Of a DNA stretch of 12,500 bases, positions 1-9,735 are shown piece by piece (position 1 is the stretch's first letter; every line of letters starts with the position of its first letter). The translations under genes and the position numbers were made by a program. The stretch is from positions 7,501-20,000 of the forward strand of contig JABUQX010113362.1 in the NCBI GenBank assembly GCA_015478945.1. Direction: 5' to 3'. The DNA is from Trachelipus rathkii (taxonomy: Eukaryota > Arthropoda > Malacostraca > Isopoda > Trachelipodidae). The notes beneath the pieces are model-generated. The model was given only the letters and a program-made list of their open reading frames with translations, had not been told where the DNA came from and ran no database searches.

Positions 1-817
1 GGATTTATGCAACAAAACTACTTTTTTTTTTTTTTTTTAGTTGGCTGAGCACAATTTTCCAAAAATCAAAAAAATTCTATGTGCATTTTGAGCGTAATAG
101 ACCCATCTATGTATATATATCAAGTTTGAAGTCATTTCGAAAAAAATTGTAGAAGTTGATACGAAAAGATGTCAAAAAATTAGGTCGGAAAATGAAACGC
201 AAACGACGAGGTGACTACCAGAACACATAAAAACACACGAAAATACGTTCTAGAGGTCAGAAAAAGCTGCGGTTTGCTTTTTTCCCCAGCAAAATTGTCT
301 GAAATTTACGAATTTTATGTTCATTTTTAGGTGGGGGCTAAAATGGGGTCCAAAATCTCAATATTTGAAATCGATCCCCTTTATTAAATTTAAAATTAAA
401 AAATTGAAAATTTTTCAAAAAATGGCAAACTATCAAAAAATATTTTTTAGTTTTTTTTCGTACAACAATGAAAGAACGCAATCTTAGCATAAAATTATAA
501 GAAAAAAGTAGGTTCTGTTTTCTTTATCGCCGCACATTTTATTTCAATAAAAGAACCTCAAACCTCTAAAAATATTAAAAAATATTAATAATTATTTATT
601 TGAATTATTTATTTAAGATCTTTCTAACCTTAAATACTTAATTAACATAAATTTATACGAAATATTAATATTAAACTAATTAAATAATATAAAAATTTTG
701 AAATTATAAGAAAAAAGTTGCCTAAGTCTATGATTTCGAGGACAACAAACAATAGATAGCAAAATGGCAGCACTCAATTTTATTTCAGGAAGTGTCGGGC
801 CTATGTAAAACTTTACC
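1..817. other. AT-rich stretch, no gene recognised
   Basis: No coding signal is visible on either strand. The stretch has a T17 run at 22-38 and many short A or T runs. An 18-bp perfect direct repeat (AAATTATAAGAAAAAAGT) occurs at 492-509 and 701-718. The wording around 110-150 (TATCAAGTTTGAAGTC) loosely resembles the reverse complement of sequence near 11640-11660, which could mean a shared dispersed repeat, but this is weak. Confidence 0.5.
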
Positions 818-835
818 ATATTATATATATATATA

Positions 836-867
<32 letters not shown>

Positions 868-970
868 CAATATATATATATATATATATAATATATATAG
901 TAATATAGTATATATTGCCAAATAGATTCATAACATCTATAATGCTGTGTTTAATCTAATTATATATACC

Positions 971-1004
<34 letters not shown>

Positions 1005-1031
1005 AATATATATATATATATTAATATATAT

Positions 1032-1069
<38 letters not shown>

Positions 1070-1080
1070 CTATATTATAG
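818..1080. repeat. (TA)n microsatellite, two tracts
   Basis: Two imperfect (TA)n tracts lie at about 818-916 and 959-1080. They are separated by about 40 bases of ordinary AT-rich sequence and interrupted by AA or TT steps. Such DNA is self-complementary and can form cruciforms. The reading frames over it are low-complexity Tyr/Ile repeats and not genes. Confidence 0.95.
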
Positions 1081-1442
1081 TATTAAACATTACTTGGATA
1101 CTGGATATGGAGGCTGTGATTGCTGGTTGGAAATGTGACATCACAAAGACCACTTAGGACTAATTGAATAGCTCCTTATTTGGCTACTTTTGTTCCTTCT
1201 TTAGGCAACTTTTAAGCTACTTATTTATTCGCTGATACGTAGGCTACTAATTGGGACTGTGAGAGAGTGATGTGTGCACATTTTCAGGCTGAGATGAGTT
1301 ATTATTGTGTATAATGGTACTGTAATGATTTTTGTTGGTTTTTGTTGTTTCGTGTTGGCTTGGTTATGTTGTTTTTGTTATTGTAGGTGTTGCTTAGTAC
1401 AGACAAAGATAGACCACCTTATCAGTAACTCGTGAAATTCAT
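1081..1442. other. Unassigned spacer between TA tracts
   Basis: This is about 360 bases of moderate complexity, with a T/G-rich part at 1315-1390. No long reading frame, transposon end or RNA gene is recognised. It is bounded on both sides by (TA)n, as are several other islands in the window. Confidence 0.5.
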
Positions 1443-1539
<97 letters not shown>

Positions 1540-1564
1540 TATATTATATATGATATATATATAA
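1443..1564. repeat. (TA)n microsatellite
   Basis: Imperfect (TA)n of about 120 bases, with single-base phase shifts (TAATATA, ATTATA) that break it into shorter perfect runs. Confidence 0.95.
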
Positions 1565-1602
1565 TTTTAATATACATTTATATATTTAAAATCTTAAAAG
1601 AA

Positions 1603-1687
1603 ATGGAGTCGCACCAGCTCCTCATAAATAGCAGGAGAGCATCAAGGCATATAGCAAAGTTGCCACAGATGTAGCTTTTACTTTTAA

Positions 1688-1745
<58 letters not shown>
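1603..1745 (+). mobile_element. Possible 3' end of a non-LTR retrotransposon with (AAT)n tail
   Basis: A short frame at 1603-1674 encodes 23 residues, including LLINSRRASRHIAKLPQM, and stops at TAG. It is followed by a few bases of 3' sequence and then a clean (AAT)n run of about 19 units at 1688-1745. A short coding tail, stop and trinucleotide repeat is how many non-LTR elements end; TAA-type tails are known from I-like clades. The assignment to a retrotransposon is an inference from this layout, since no catalytic domain is present. The alternative is a chance frame next to an ordinary microsatellite. If correct, the element is extremely 5'-truncated. Confidence 0.35.
1688..1745. repeat. 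(AAT)n microsatellite
   Basis: About 19 uninterrupted AAT/TAA units. It differs from the (TA)n tracts elsewhere in unit and in purity, which suggests a separate origin, perhaps as a retrotransposon tail. Confidence 0.95.
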
Positions 1746-2186
1746 TAATTAATATGAATAAATGAAATAATAAATAATAATAAATCCAATATGTATGAAT
1801 AATAGGAATATCAGACGCTTATCGGTAAAGGCAATAAAATCTGAGCTCGATTTGAATCTTTTTTCCATTATGCGAAAAGAACAACATTATACTAGTCTTC
1901 CGCCAAATTGCTTTTCTTGGAGTACCGTAGAAATTTTAATCAGTCTAAATTGCATGACTCAAACGACTCTATTTGTCATAACCCTTTGTACTGACAATTA
2001 CATGGAACTTGTCCATTACCTTCGTCTTGATATATTCTATCTACCCTGTAAAGGAAATTTCATTTGGTGGAATATTCACATAGATATTCTATGTTAATGT
2101 TTTTGGGAGGTTTTGAGGGCTGCAGCCCTCCCTAATTAAAATATTACTACAAAGCCACGATTTTAATATCATAGACATGACGTTCA

Positions 2187-2189
<3 letters not shown>
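1746..2189. other. Unassigned AT-rich stretch with a 16-bp palindrome
   Basis: A plus-strand frame of 100 codons at 1795-2097 has no recognisable domain and sits alone among repeats, so I do not call it a gene. A perfect 16-bp palindrome (GAGGGCTGCAGCCCTC) lies at 2115-2130 and is much more GC-rich than its surroundings. It may be a scrap of a transposon end. Confidence 0.45.
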
Positions 2190-2541
<352 letters not shown>

Positions 2542-3129
2542 GTAAAAATTTTCAATATTTTTAAAATTTGTCAAATTTATTAAAAAATTGTGAAATTTTT
2601 CACATTTTTTTCTAACAAATTTGTTTATGTTTGTTTTTGTTTGAATGTCTTGTCTTAATGTTAAAACAATCTGTAAACTATTTCAGATCAATCGGATAAT
2701 ATTAATCCGGGACGCATTAAGGTTAAAATTTGAAAACATGATTCAATTTCAAACTTTATTGATATCAATTTTCAACATGCTTAACGTATCGAAAATGACA
2801 AAACAGAAAATGTTCACAATTTTTTTGAATATAGTAATTGAATGTGCATTCTTACACCTACAATATAATCGGAGAATAAGAACTTAACCTATTATTTTAT
2901 GCTTTTCCCTATATTACGGGTATGACCCGAGTATATTTTTCGATAGTCTTCCACAACCTTAAATAAAAAGAAGAAAGATTAATTTACTTTACGTGTTTAG
3001 TTACAAATTACCAAGGAATTATATTTAAAACTTCGATATATTTAAAAACGTTTAAAACTATATTAAAAAAATAGATATGTATTACGAAATTACACAGTGA
3101 TAGATTTGATAATTATTTGTTATCTAGTT
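2542..3129. other. AT-rich stretch, no gene recognised
   Basis: An 80-codon frame at 2645-2887 (+) is rich in Ile, Leu and Phe and matches no family I know; it is probably chance. A short hairpin (CGGGT, loop ATG, ACCCG) lies at 2917-2929. The stretch ends at a hAT-like terminus beginning at 3130. Confidence 0.45.
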
Positions 3130-3200
3130 CAGCGATTCCCAACCTGGGGTACCCTTGATAGTACTCGGAAGACTGGTTCGGGGTACGTTAAAATAATATG
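3130..3200 (+). mobile_element. hAT-type transposon terminus, partner not found
   Basis: The sequence CAGCGATTCCCAACCTGGGG starts at 3130. It has the form CAGnG followed by TTCCCAACCTGGGGTACC, as is typical of the ends of many animal hAT transposons, and reads inward to the right. The C-terminal remnant of the transposase-like gene ends about 145 bases further in on the minus strand, so this could be the 3' terminus of that gene's own element. I found no convincing inverted partner right of 11280. The 8 bases before it (ATCTAGTT) recur at 12284-12291, but no matching CnCTG end precedes them there. Confidence 0.45.
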
Positions 3201-3514
3201 GGAAATGGCGGAAAACACGAAAAAATGAGGGAATGAACCCACCAACCATTAATCATATTTCTTGATGAAAGATCTTACCTGATAAATATATTCTGCAACC
3301 TGATGCTAAGTAAATTTAAAGGAGGATTTTTATCTATGAAATATTCCAAATCATCTTTGATAAACACTTTATTCCTTTTTTCTTCTACTTGATGATAAGT
3401 ATCCGTGGTTTCAATAGTTTGTGAGAGTATGCGTTGTTTTATTAATATCTGGGTAATCTTTCTTCTCATGGGATCGTTTAATCTTTCATCATACACTATG
3501 TGGAAAAGGCTACA

Positions 3515-3542
3515 CATTCCTCACTTAATGAAGTGAGGAATG
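3515..3542. repeat. 28-base hairpin, 12-bp perfect arms
   Basis: CATTCCTCACTT, a 4-base loop AATG, and the exact inverse AAGTGAGGAATG. It sits between two conserved blocks of the pseudogene, where the coding frame is lost. It probably arose by local inverted duplication. Confidence 0.85.
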
Positions 3543-3741
3543 ATTAATAATTTTATGAATTGTTTCTTCAGCAATAGGTTTGTCGTGGTTTTTGTATTAA
3601 AAAAGATTTTAAAAAAAATTAATGTCATTCATGAGAGCCTCAATTACATTTATAGTAGAAAACCATGATTTCCCATAACATTTTATTATAAAGCAACATA
3701 TTCGATTTAGTGCTTTCTCCTCTCTTGGTGTTAATTTAAAC

Positions 3742-3792
3742 TGTTTTCTAAATAGATATATTTTCAAAATAGATAAATTTTCTAAATAGATA
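3742..3792. repeat. Three tandem 17-bp units
   Basis: Units 3742-3758, 3759-3775 and 3776-3792 share the form nnTTTTCnAAATAGATA with few mismatches. They lie inside the KIYLFRKQ block of the pseudogene. The extra copies explain the unexpected residues between RWLGK and KIYLFRKQ. Confidence 0.8.
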
Positions 3793-3817
3793 TATTTTTT
3801 CCTTTTCCCAGCCATCT

Positions 3818-3825
3818 CCCCAAGT
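3818..3825. repeat. Target-site duplication, left copy
   Basis: CCCCAAGT directly before the left hAT end. It matches the right copy CCTTAAGT at 9728-9735 at 6 of 8 positions; both differences are C/T. Eight bases is the normal hAT duplication length. Confidence 0.7.
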
Positions 3826-3932
3826 CGGTGTTTCCCAAACTTTTCAGATGCGTGACTCTTTTTAGTAATACTAAACCTACTATAACTCCTACCAGGCCTT
3901 TGTGTAAAATATATATTTTTAAAAATATATAT

Positions 3933-4063
3933 GATGGGTGGAAATTCAAAATAGACTAACCCACAATAGGAACGCAAGGGAAATTTAACTTTTTTTTGAG
4001 CTCCTCAAAAAAGTTGAATCTACTTCCCGCTATAGTGGGTTAATTTCTACTTTGATTTTCCAT

Positions 4064-4068
<5 letters not shown>
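3933..4068. mobile_element. Palindromic foldback MITE
   Basis: The left arm starts GATGGGTGGAAATTCAAAAT at 3933. The right arm ends with its near inverse (ATTTTCCATCCATC) at 4068. The arms pair for almost their whole length of about 65 bases, with mismatches and small gaps, around a centre near 4000 (TTGAGCTCCTCAA). The element is bounded by ATATAT on both sides, compatible with TA-target insertion as in Tc1/mariner-type MITEs, though the TA flanks make the duplication impossible to prove. It has no coding capacity. Confidence 0.7.

Positions 4069-4094
<26 letters not shown>
4069..4094. repeat. Short (TA)n tract
   Basis: A 26-base (TA)n run between the palindromic MITE and the composite element. 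It may be expanded target sequence shared by both. Confidence 0.9.
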
Positions 4095-4145
4095 CAGTAG
4101 CGGCTCGTGAACCGAAAACATGGGGAGACACTTCAAAATAATTAA

Positions 4146-4366
<221 letters not shown>

Positions 4367-4399
4367 AAATAAAAAAAAAAATAATAATAAAAAAAAAAA

Positions 4400-4490
4400 A
4401 ATTATATCTCAAAAACTACAATAGCTACCGAATGCAAAGAATACATTTGTGTTAGGAATCCTGGTAAGCACTTATAAATAGCGGAAAATG
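4400..4490 (+). repeat. Diverged tandem copy B of the arm
   Basis: ATATCTCAAAAACTACAATAG followed by GAATACATTTGTG and AATCCTGGTAA parallels arm A, but lacks the GGTCAGCCTCT start. It is therefore a partial or older duplicate. Confidence 0.55.
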
Positions 4491-5011
4491 TTAAAAAAAA
4501 TAAAAAAATAAAAAAAATTATTGTTAATAATTATAGTAATATGATTAGAAAAAAAAAGCCTATTTAGAGACCTTTTATTGGTTGCACTCGTTAAAATAAA
4601 TAGACTTTCTATTAAGTTTCTTTGCTTAAAATACCCAGAAATCGCAAAGATGGAAAGAGTCAGAGTCTCTCAGCCTCAGCGGGGGAAGGGATAGGACTAT
4701 TTTCCCCCTCCGGGAGGGTCTCCGGAACCCCACGCTCTTTGGCATTTGGGTGTCATGGGGTTCCTCCGCCCCTCCCCTACAGGCTATGGAAAAGTTCCCC
4801 CTGTGTTCCCCGTTGTCTCGAGCCCCCTACATTGCCGTGTAATACCTTACAAATAATATATATATACTATGTCCCAACAACCCCCTAAAAAATTGCCAAT
4901 TTTTATGTTTAGTGTTTTTGTTTTGTTTTTCCATTTTCCTAACTGAATTGTTTCATGCATCCCAACAAAGCATTTCTTTTTTCTTGCATTACTAATTTCG
5001 AACTTTTTGGT

Positions 5012-5107
5012 TTCTCATTAAATTTTGCCAGTTCCAGCAATGTATTTCTTTTCCTGTAGCTGTAGTTTTTGAGATATATGGTTGTATATGCTTTCGAGAG
5101 GCTGACC
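5012..5107 (-). repeat. Inverted repeat arm C
   Basis: The minus-strand partner of arm A. It begins GGTCAGCCTCTCGAAAG at 5107 and runs left. A (TA)n tract lies just outside it, mirroring the TA tract outside arm A, so the order TA-arm-core-arm-TA is symmetrical. Confidence 0.75.
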
Positions 5108-5134
5108 ACATACATGTATATAAATCTATACATA

Positions 5135-5138
<4 letters not shown>

Positions 5139-5225
<87 letters not shown>

Positions 5226-5241
5226 TATATATATATATATA
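5139..5241. repeat. (TA)n microsatellite
   Basis: A near-perfect (TA)n run to about 5222, then ATGCTATA and a further short TA run ending at GCTCTCTC. The same ATGCTATA interruption recurs in other TA tracts at 9503 and 11764. Confidence 0.95.
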
Positions 5242-5640
5242 TGCTCTCTCTTTGCCTCTATATGTGAGATTTTTAGAAAAGAGAAATTCTTAATATTTTA
5301 TGACTTTCAAGGATGAAGCTTTTGCAACACTAAATATTAGTTTATAAAACAAAATACGAATTCTTTTATGGTGCTATGGCAACCAGTGTTTTAAAACATT
5401 ATAATTAAGCTCTCTAGTAGGCAAATCAGAAATTCCAGTCAATGATTCATATGAAAAGTAATGTTTCGGAAAATAAATGATTTTAATGTAAAATTAGTGT
5501 CCTTGTATAAATAACATTTTAAACATTATTTTAATAGTAATAAATAGTAATTTAATTTTTATTACATTAGTTGCTTTTATTTACTTTTATTTATTTAGAG
5601 GAATATTGCCTCCTGTGTGCTTCCTCCGTGGGCTTGTACG
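5242..5640. other. AT-rich stretch, no gene recognised
   Basis: About 400 bases without a coding signal. Its right edge (5599-5640), with GGAATATTGCCTCC and GCTTCCTCCGTGGGC, is the proposed right end of the composite element. Confidence 0.5.
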
Positions 5641-6037
<397 letters not shown>

Positions 6038-6084
6038 CAACTGCTCTTTCATATATATATATTTATTACCTTCCTTCTCAAGAT

Positions 6085-8303
6085 TTACAAAACGGATTGG
6101 AGAAAGATTATTTCCCGGAGCCACAGGTCCCTCAAGAAAGTGATTCGGTATTGTTTTCTGTAGAGTGTGAGGGTTGGACATTTCAGGAGTAGGTGTATGA
6201 CACTTTCTGGCTCTGTCGAGCATCTCTGACAGAGTGAATATGGAGTGTGTTGAGGTTGGAATCTATGTTGTATTCTTGAAGGCCTGGGTGATGTCCGGAT
6301 CTTAATCTGGAGAGGGAGATTGTCTCTTTCATGGGATTAGGTTTTGTGAGGGGGATATTTCGGGGGGGGGGTGTAGTTTGTGAGGTTATTAGTTGGACGG
6401 TTGTTAAGGTATCGCTGTGTGAAGTTTGAATGAATATGATTTGTTAAAGGGGTGTTATTTTGAGGATTTGAGGAAGGGGGATGGTCCTGAAGAGTCCGCC
6501 ATAATAGAGTTCGGCGAAAGAGGGAGGGGATTTCAGGCGATATGTTTTATGTTCCTGAAAATAGTTATGACAGGGGTGGGAGGGGTCGAGAGTCTTTTCA
6601 TAAAATTGTATTCCTATCATATCAAGATAGTTTAGAATTGGTAGGGTTTTTGTTTCTTCATGCAAATGTTGAATAGGGGTGGTTTTCAGGCAACAGGTTA
6701 TTGATCATAGGGCAGTATTTTGTATTTTCTGTACTTTATTCCTATTGGTGGGAGAGGTTAGTGGGTATCAGACTGTTGGTCCGTAGTTGAGTGCGGTTCT
6801 TGAAAATTGTTTGAATATTGTTGATAGTGTGGATGTTTCATTGCTGAAGTTATGTTGAGGTAGGGTTCGGAGTATGTTCAATGTCCTGTTTGCTGTGCTT
6901 ATGATGTTTTGGATGTGTGGTGTAAAGATAAAGTGAGTGTCAAAGGTTTTTCCGAGAATTTTGGGTGTTTTGTTTAGGGGGATGATGGAGTTGTTTAGGG
7001 TTATTTGTGGGTGGAGTGATGATTGGTGTCTGTCAGTGGTGATTAAGGTAATAGATGATATTTCTGCAGAGTCTGACATTCTATTGGATGTCAGTCAATC
7101 TTCCAGGTGATTTATGCAAGTTTGAGTGAGGATCGTCGCGGTGGGTACTGAGGGGTCCGATATGGTTATAGTTAAGTCGACTGTGTAGGTAATTATTTTT
7201 GAGTTAGAAGATTGGGGGGTAGGGATATCAGCAGTAAATAGGTTGAACATAAATGGGAACAGGATAGCTCCCTGGGGGACTCCATTTCTTAATTTCACTG
7301 TTTTTGAGTTCTGGTGTTTGCTTGATACCTACCTGGGCTGTGCGTCCTGATATGAAATTTGATAATCATTTCTTGCAGTTGTTATGTAGAGGAGCATTTA
7401 GAATTTTTTGGATAAGGATGTGTCTGGGTATTGTGTCAAAAGCTTTACTGATGTCTATGGCTAAGAGAATAGTTCTGTGGGAGGGTGTTTTGTTTAGTCC
7501 ATTTACGATGTTTTGAGTAATGTTAGTTTAAGCTGTTGATGTAGAATGAAATTTTTTAAAGCCGTGTTGATGGTTTGGGGAGTGGATGGTAGTTTAAATC
7601 TTTGTGAGTATGATCTTCTCCATGAGTTTGAATAGGGATGAGACAGGGGTGTGGCGCGGTATGGAGATTGGGATCTTTCTGGGTTTTAATTTAGGTATGA
7701 TGATAGCTTCTTTCCCAGTGTGGGGGGATGTAGTTGAAAGACCAGGATTTATTGAAGATATCAGTGATAAATGATATGGTGGCTGGTCTAAAGTGTTTTA
7801 TGTGAAGGTTGAAGATGTTGTCTGGTCCGGTGGCAGGGGAATTTATTTTGTTTTGATGAGTTTATTTGTTTCTTGGGTTGTGAATGGGGACCTGGGTTGA
7901 CCTCTAGTTGTATTGTTTTGAGTTTGCATATTATTCTTCTATTATTAGCGTGAGTGAGTTATAATAATGTTGTGCGAGGATGTTGCAGTGTTGTTTGGGA
8001 GAGGGTAGGGAGTTGTTGTGTCCTCTTAGAACTTCATTTGTGGGAAGGGTGTTTTCTGCAAGTTGTGGAGACGCTTTATCTGCCACGTTCTTCTCTCTTC
8101 AGATCTGTCCATGCTATCTTTTAGGTGTTTCTTGAATTTTTCTGATTTGTGGTTGAAGATTAAGTTGGTGATCTGTGTATTTAAGGAATTTATTTGTGCA
8201 GTCAAATCTTGGGTAAATATTCGTTGTTGTCGGATGCTGTTTCTTTGTTTTATTATGTTACAGATTTTGGGGGTAAGTGAAGGGTTAATTTTCTGTGTAT
8301 TTT

Positions 8304-8309
<6 letters not shown>
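6085..8309 (-). pseudogene. Jockey-like ORF2 relic: reverse transcriptase and CCHC tail
   Basis: About 740 codons of a non-LTR ORF2 can be followed in order. A basic linker at 8309-8050 includes RIFTQDLTAQINSLNTQITN. Palm blocks follow: KEAIIIPKLKPRKIP (about 7690-7735) and QHGF (about 7570). Motif A is IDISKAFDTIP (7426-7458), then GRTAQVGIK, and NGVPQGAI (7264-7286). Motif C, normally YADD, reads YTVD (7176-7187), so one catalytic aspartate is lost. The thumb has ILGKTFDTHFIFTPHI. Near the end CQRC...H...C forms C-X2-C-X8-H-X4-C (6178-6231), followed by LRDLWLRE and a stop at 6085-6087. Damage includes TAA at 7528-7530, TGA at 7095-7097, 6768-6770 and 6705-6707, and frame changes near 7300 and around the G10 run at 6362-6371. 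It cannot make an active enzyme. Confidence 0.85.
6362..6371. repeat. G10 homopolymer
   Basis: Ten G (ten C in the retrotransposon sense strand) at a place where the ORF2 frame changes, between NYTPPP and RNIPLTKPNP. It is a likely slippage or sequencing-error site. Confidence 0.8.
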
Positions 8310-8371
<62 letters not shown>

Positions 8372-8388
8372 TATGTATATATAATATA

Positions 8389-8435
<47 letters not shown>

Positions 8436-8636
8436 TATAATAATATAATAATAATAATATATTATATATATAATAATATATATATATAATAATAATATAA
8501 TAATATATATAATAATAATATATAATATAATATATATAATATATATACTATACTAATATATATATATATATATAACTATATATATGTATATATATATAAT
8601 ATATATATATATTTATATATATATATAATAATAATA

Positions 8637-8670
<34 letters not shown>

Positions 8671-8688
8671 ACTAATAATAATAATAAT

Positions 8689-8730
<42 letters not shown>

Positions 8731-8741
8731 TGTTGTGTGTG
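8306..8741. repeat. Large (TA)n block ending in a GT-rich tail
   Basis: About 410 bases of (TA)n with repeated ATAATAATA interruptions, then a short GT-rich run at 8722-8741. It replaces the place where the endonuclease domain of the retrotransposon would be expected. Confidence 0.95.
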
Positions 8742-9172
8742 TATAATTTGCGACCGTCGTCCGGAGTTGGACGCACTAAAAACTTCAAGGTAGAAAGTAA
8801 AAGAAGAAAAAGAGAGAAGGAATAATAGAGAAAAAGACAAAAAAGGAAGGCTGAAACCATGAATAGACTATTTAAAGAAAGTTCTATAAGTTTCTTGGTC
8901 TAAGGAAAGATGCCCTGCATTTATTGAGGCTATATTATTATTTAGAAGCAAAAAACAACATTTATTAAAACCACAATAAACATTTAAATTTTTTTTATTG
9001 AATAAAAAACTTGAAGTTAAATCAGATTGGTGTTTTGAAGATTATCTACGCATGGCTATTGAGGCTGGAAACCCTCTTCATGCTACTTTACTCTTCCCAT
9101 TAACAGTGTGGAGAAGTATTTATAAATACATTCTGGATCGACATCATCATGCATCCATGCGGGACACGGCGT
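8723..9172. other. Unassigned island between TA tracts
   Basis: The left part has GACCGTCGTCCGGAGTTGG near 8751-8769, GC-rich for this window, followed by a purine-rich run at about 8789-8851. The right part is open on the plus strand from 8998 for about 58 codons (with [16 protein letters not shown]) before running into (TA)n. I recognise neither part. It may be a transposon fragment cut by TA expansion, or chance. Confidence 0.4.
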
Positions 9173-9597
<425 letters not shown>

Positions 9598-9684
9598 CGC
9601 TATGTAGAATTATATCACTCATAAAGAAAATGGTTTCACATAGTACATACAGTTGGAGCTTCCATGACCCATACAAAAAGACTT

Positions 9685-9704
9685 ATGACCCCTTCGGGGG
9701 TCAT
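9685..9704. repeat. Hairpin in the right hAT subterminal region
   Basis: ATGACCCC, loop TTCG, GGGGTCAT: an 8-bp perfect stem 23 bases from the element's right end. GGGTCATGACCCC-type subterminal sequence is common in animal hAT elements next to CAGCGGTTCCCAAAC, which supports calling this end hAT. Confidence 0.8.
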
Positions 9705-9727
9705 GACCCGTAGTTTGGGAACCGCTG

Positions 9728-9735
9728 CCTTAAGT
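9728..9735. repeat. Target-site duplication, right copy
   Basis: CCTTAAGT directly after the right hAT end, matching CCCCAAGT at 3818-3825 except for two C/T differences. On the minus strand it encodes the L and next residue of the conserved GAYHL block. Confidence 0.7.

Larger units (their letters stand above)
3277..3825 (-). pseudogene. Transposase-like pseudogene, C-terminal third
   Basis: This is the C-terminal part of the gene whose N-terminal part lies at 9728-11279. Reading leftward from the target-site copy it gives RWLGK, then KIYLFRKQFKLTPREEKAL, ICCFIIKCYGKSWFS and INVIEA, then after a frame change KPIAEETIHKI, and finally YDERLNDPMRRKI and a run ending in FIR. From memory these blocks match, in order, the C-terminal region of a multicopy and mostly unnamed invertebrate transposase-like family, with consensus-like blocks ARWMAK, LKIYLFR.QFKL and KRKM. 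It is broken by a triplicated 17-bp unit (3742-3792), a hairpin insertion (3515-3542) and at least two frame changes. A CAG/GTAAGA splice-donor-like site follows near 3277, so a last exon may be missing. The family match is recalled, not searched. Confidence 0.6.
6037..8309 (-). mobile_element. Jockey-like non-LTR retrotransposon, 5'-truncated
   Basis: This is the span of the relic, from the 3' end with an AATAAA-like signal (minus strand of 6062-6067) and the sequence GAAAGAGCAGTT running into (TA)n, to the point near 8309 where coding stops abruptly at a TA tract. The sense (minus) strand is rich in A and C, as in many non-LTR elements. No apurinic endonuclease domain and no ORF1 are visible, so the 5' half is missing. 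Target-site duplications cannot be read because both flanks are (TA)n. Confidence 0.8.

Noticed and set aside
44..64. Similarity of TTGGCTGAGCACAA near the left edge to CTTGGCTCATCACGA at the right edge
   Set aside because: About 11 of 14 bases match but surrounding sequence does not align, so it is too weak to call a repeat pair.
1795..2097. 100-codon plus-strand frame
   Set aside because: No domain, no splice or promoter context and no recognisable homology; the length is expected by chance occasionally in 12.5 kb.
4640..4840. GC-rich core as an RNA gene or CpG island
   Set aside because: No cloverleaf, no known RNA motif, and no gene next to it; only short GC hairpins are visible.
4622..4888. 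88-codon frame over the GC-rich core
   Set aside because: High GC lowers stop frequency; the protein is Pro/Ser/Arg rich without a motif.
7304..8365. Plus-strand frames at 7304-7516 and 8063-8365
   Set aside because: They are antisense shadows of the Jockey-like ORF2 on the minus strand.
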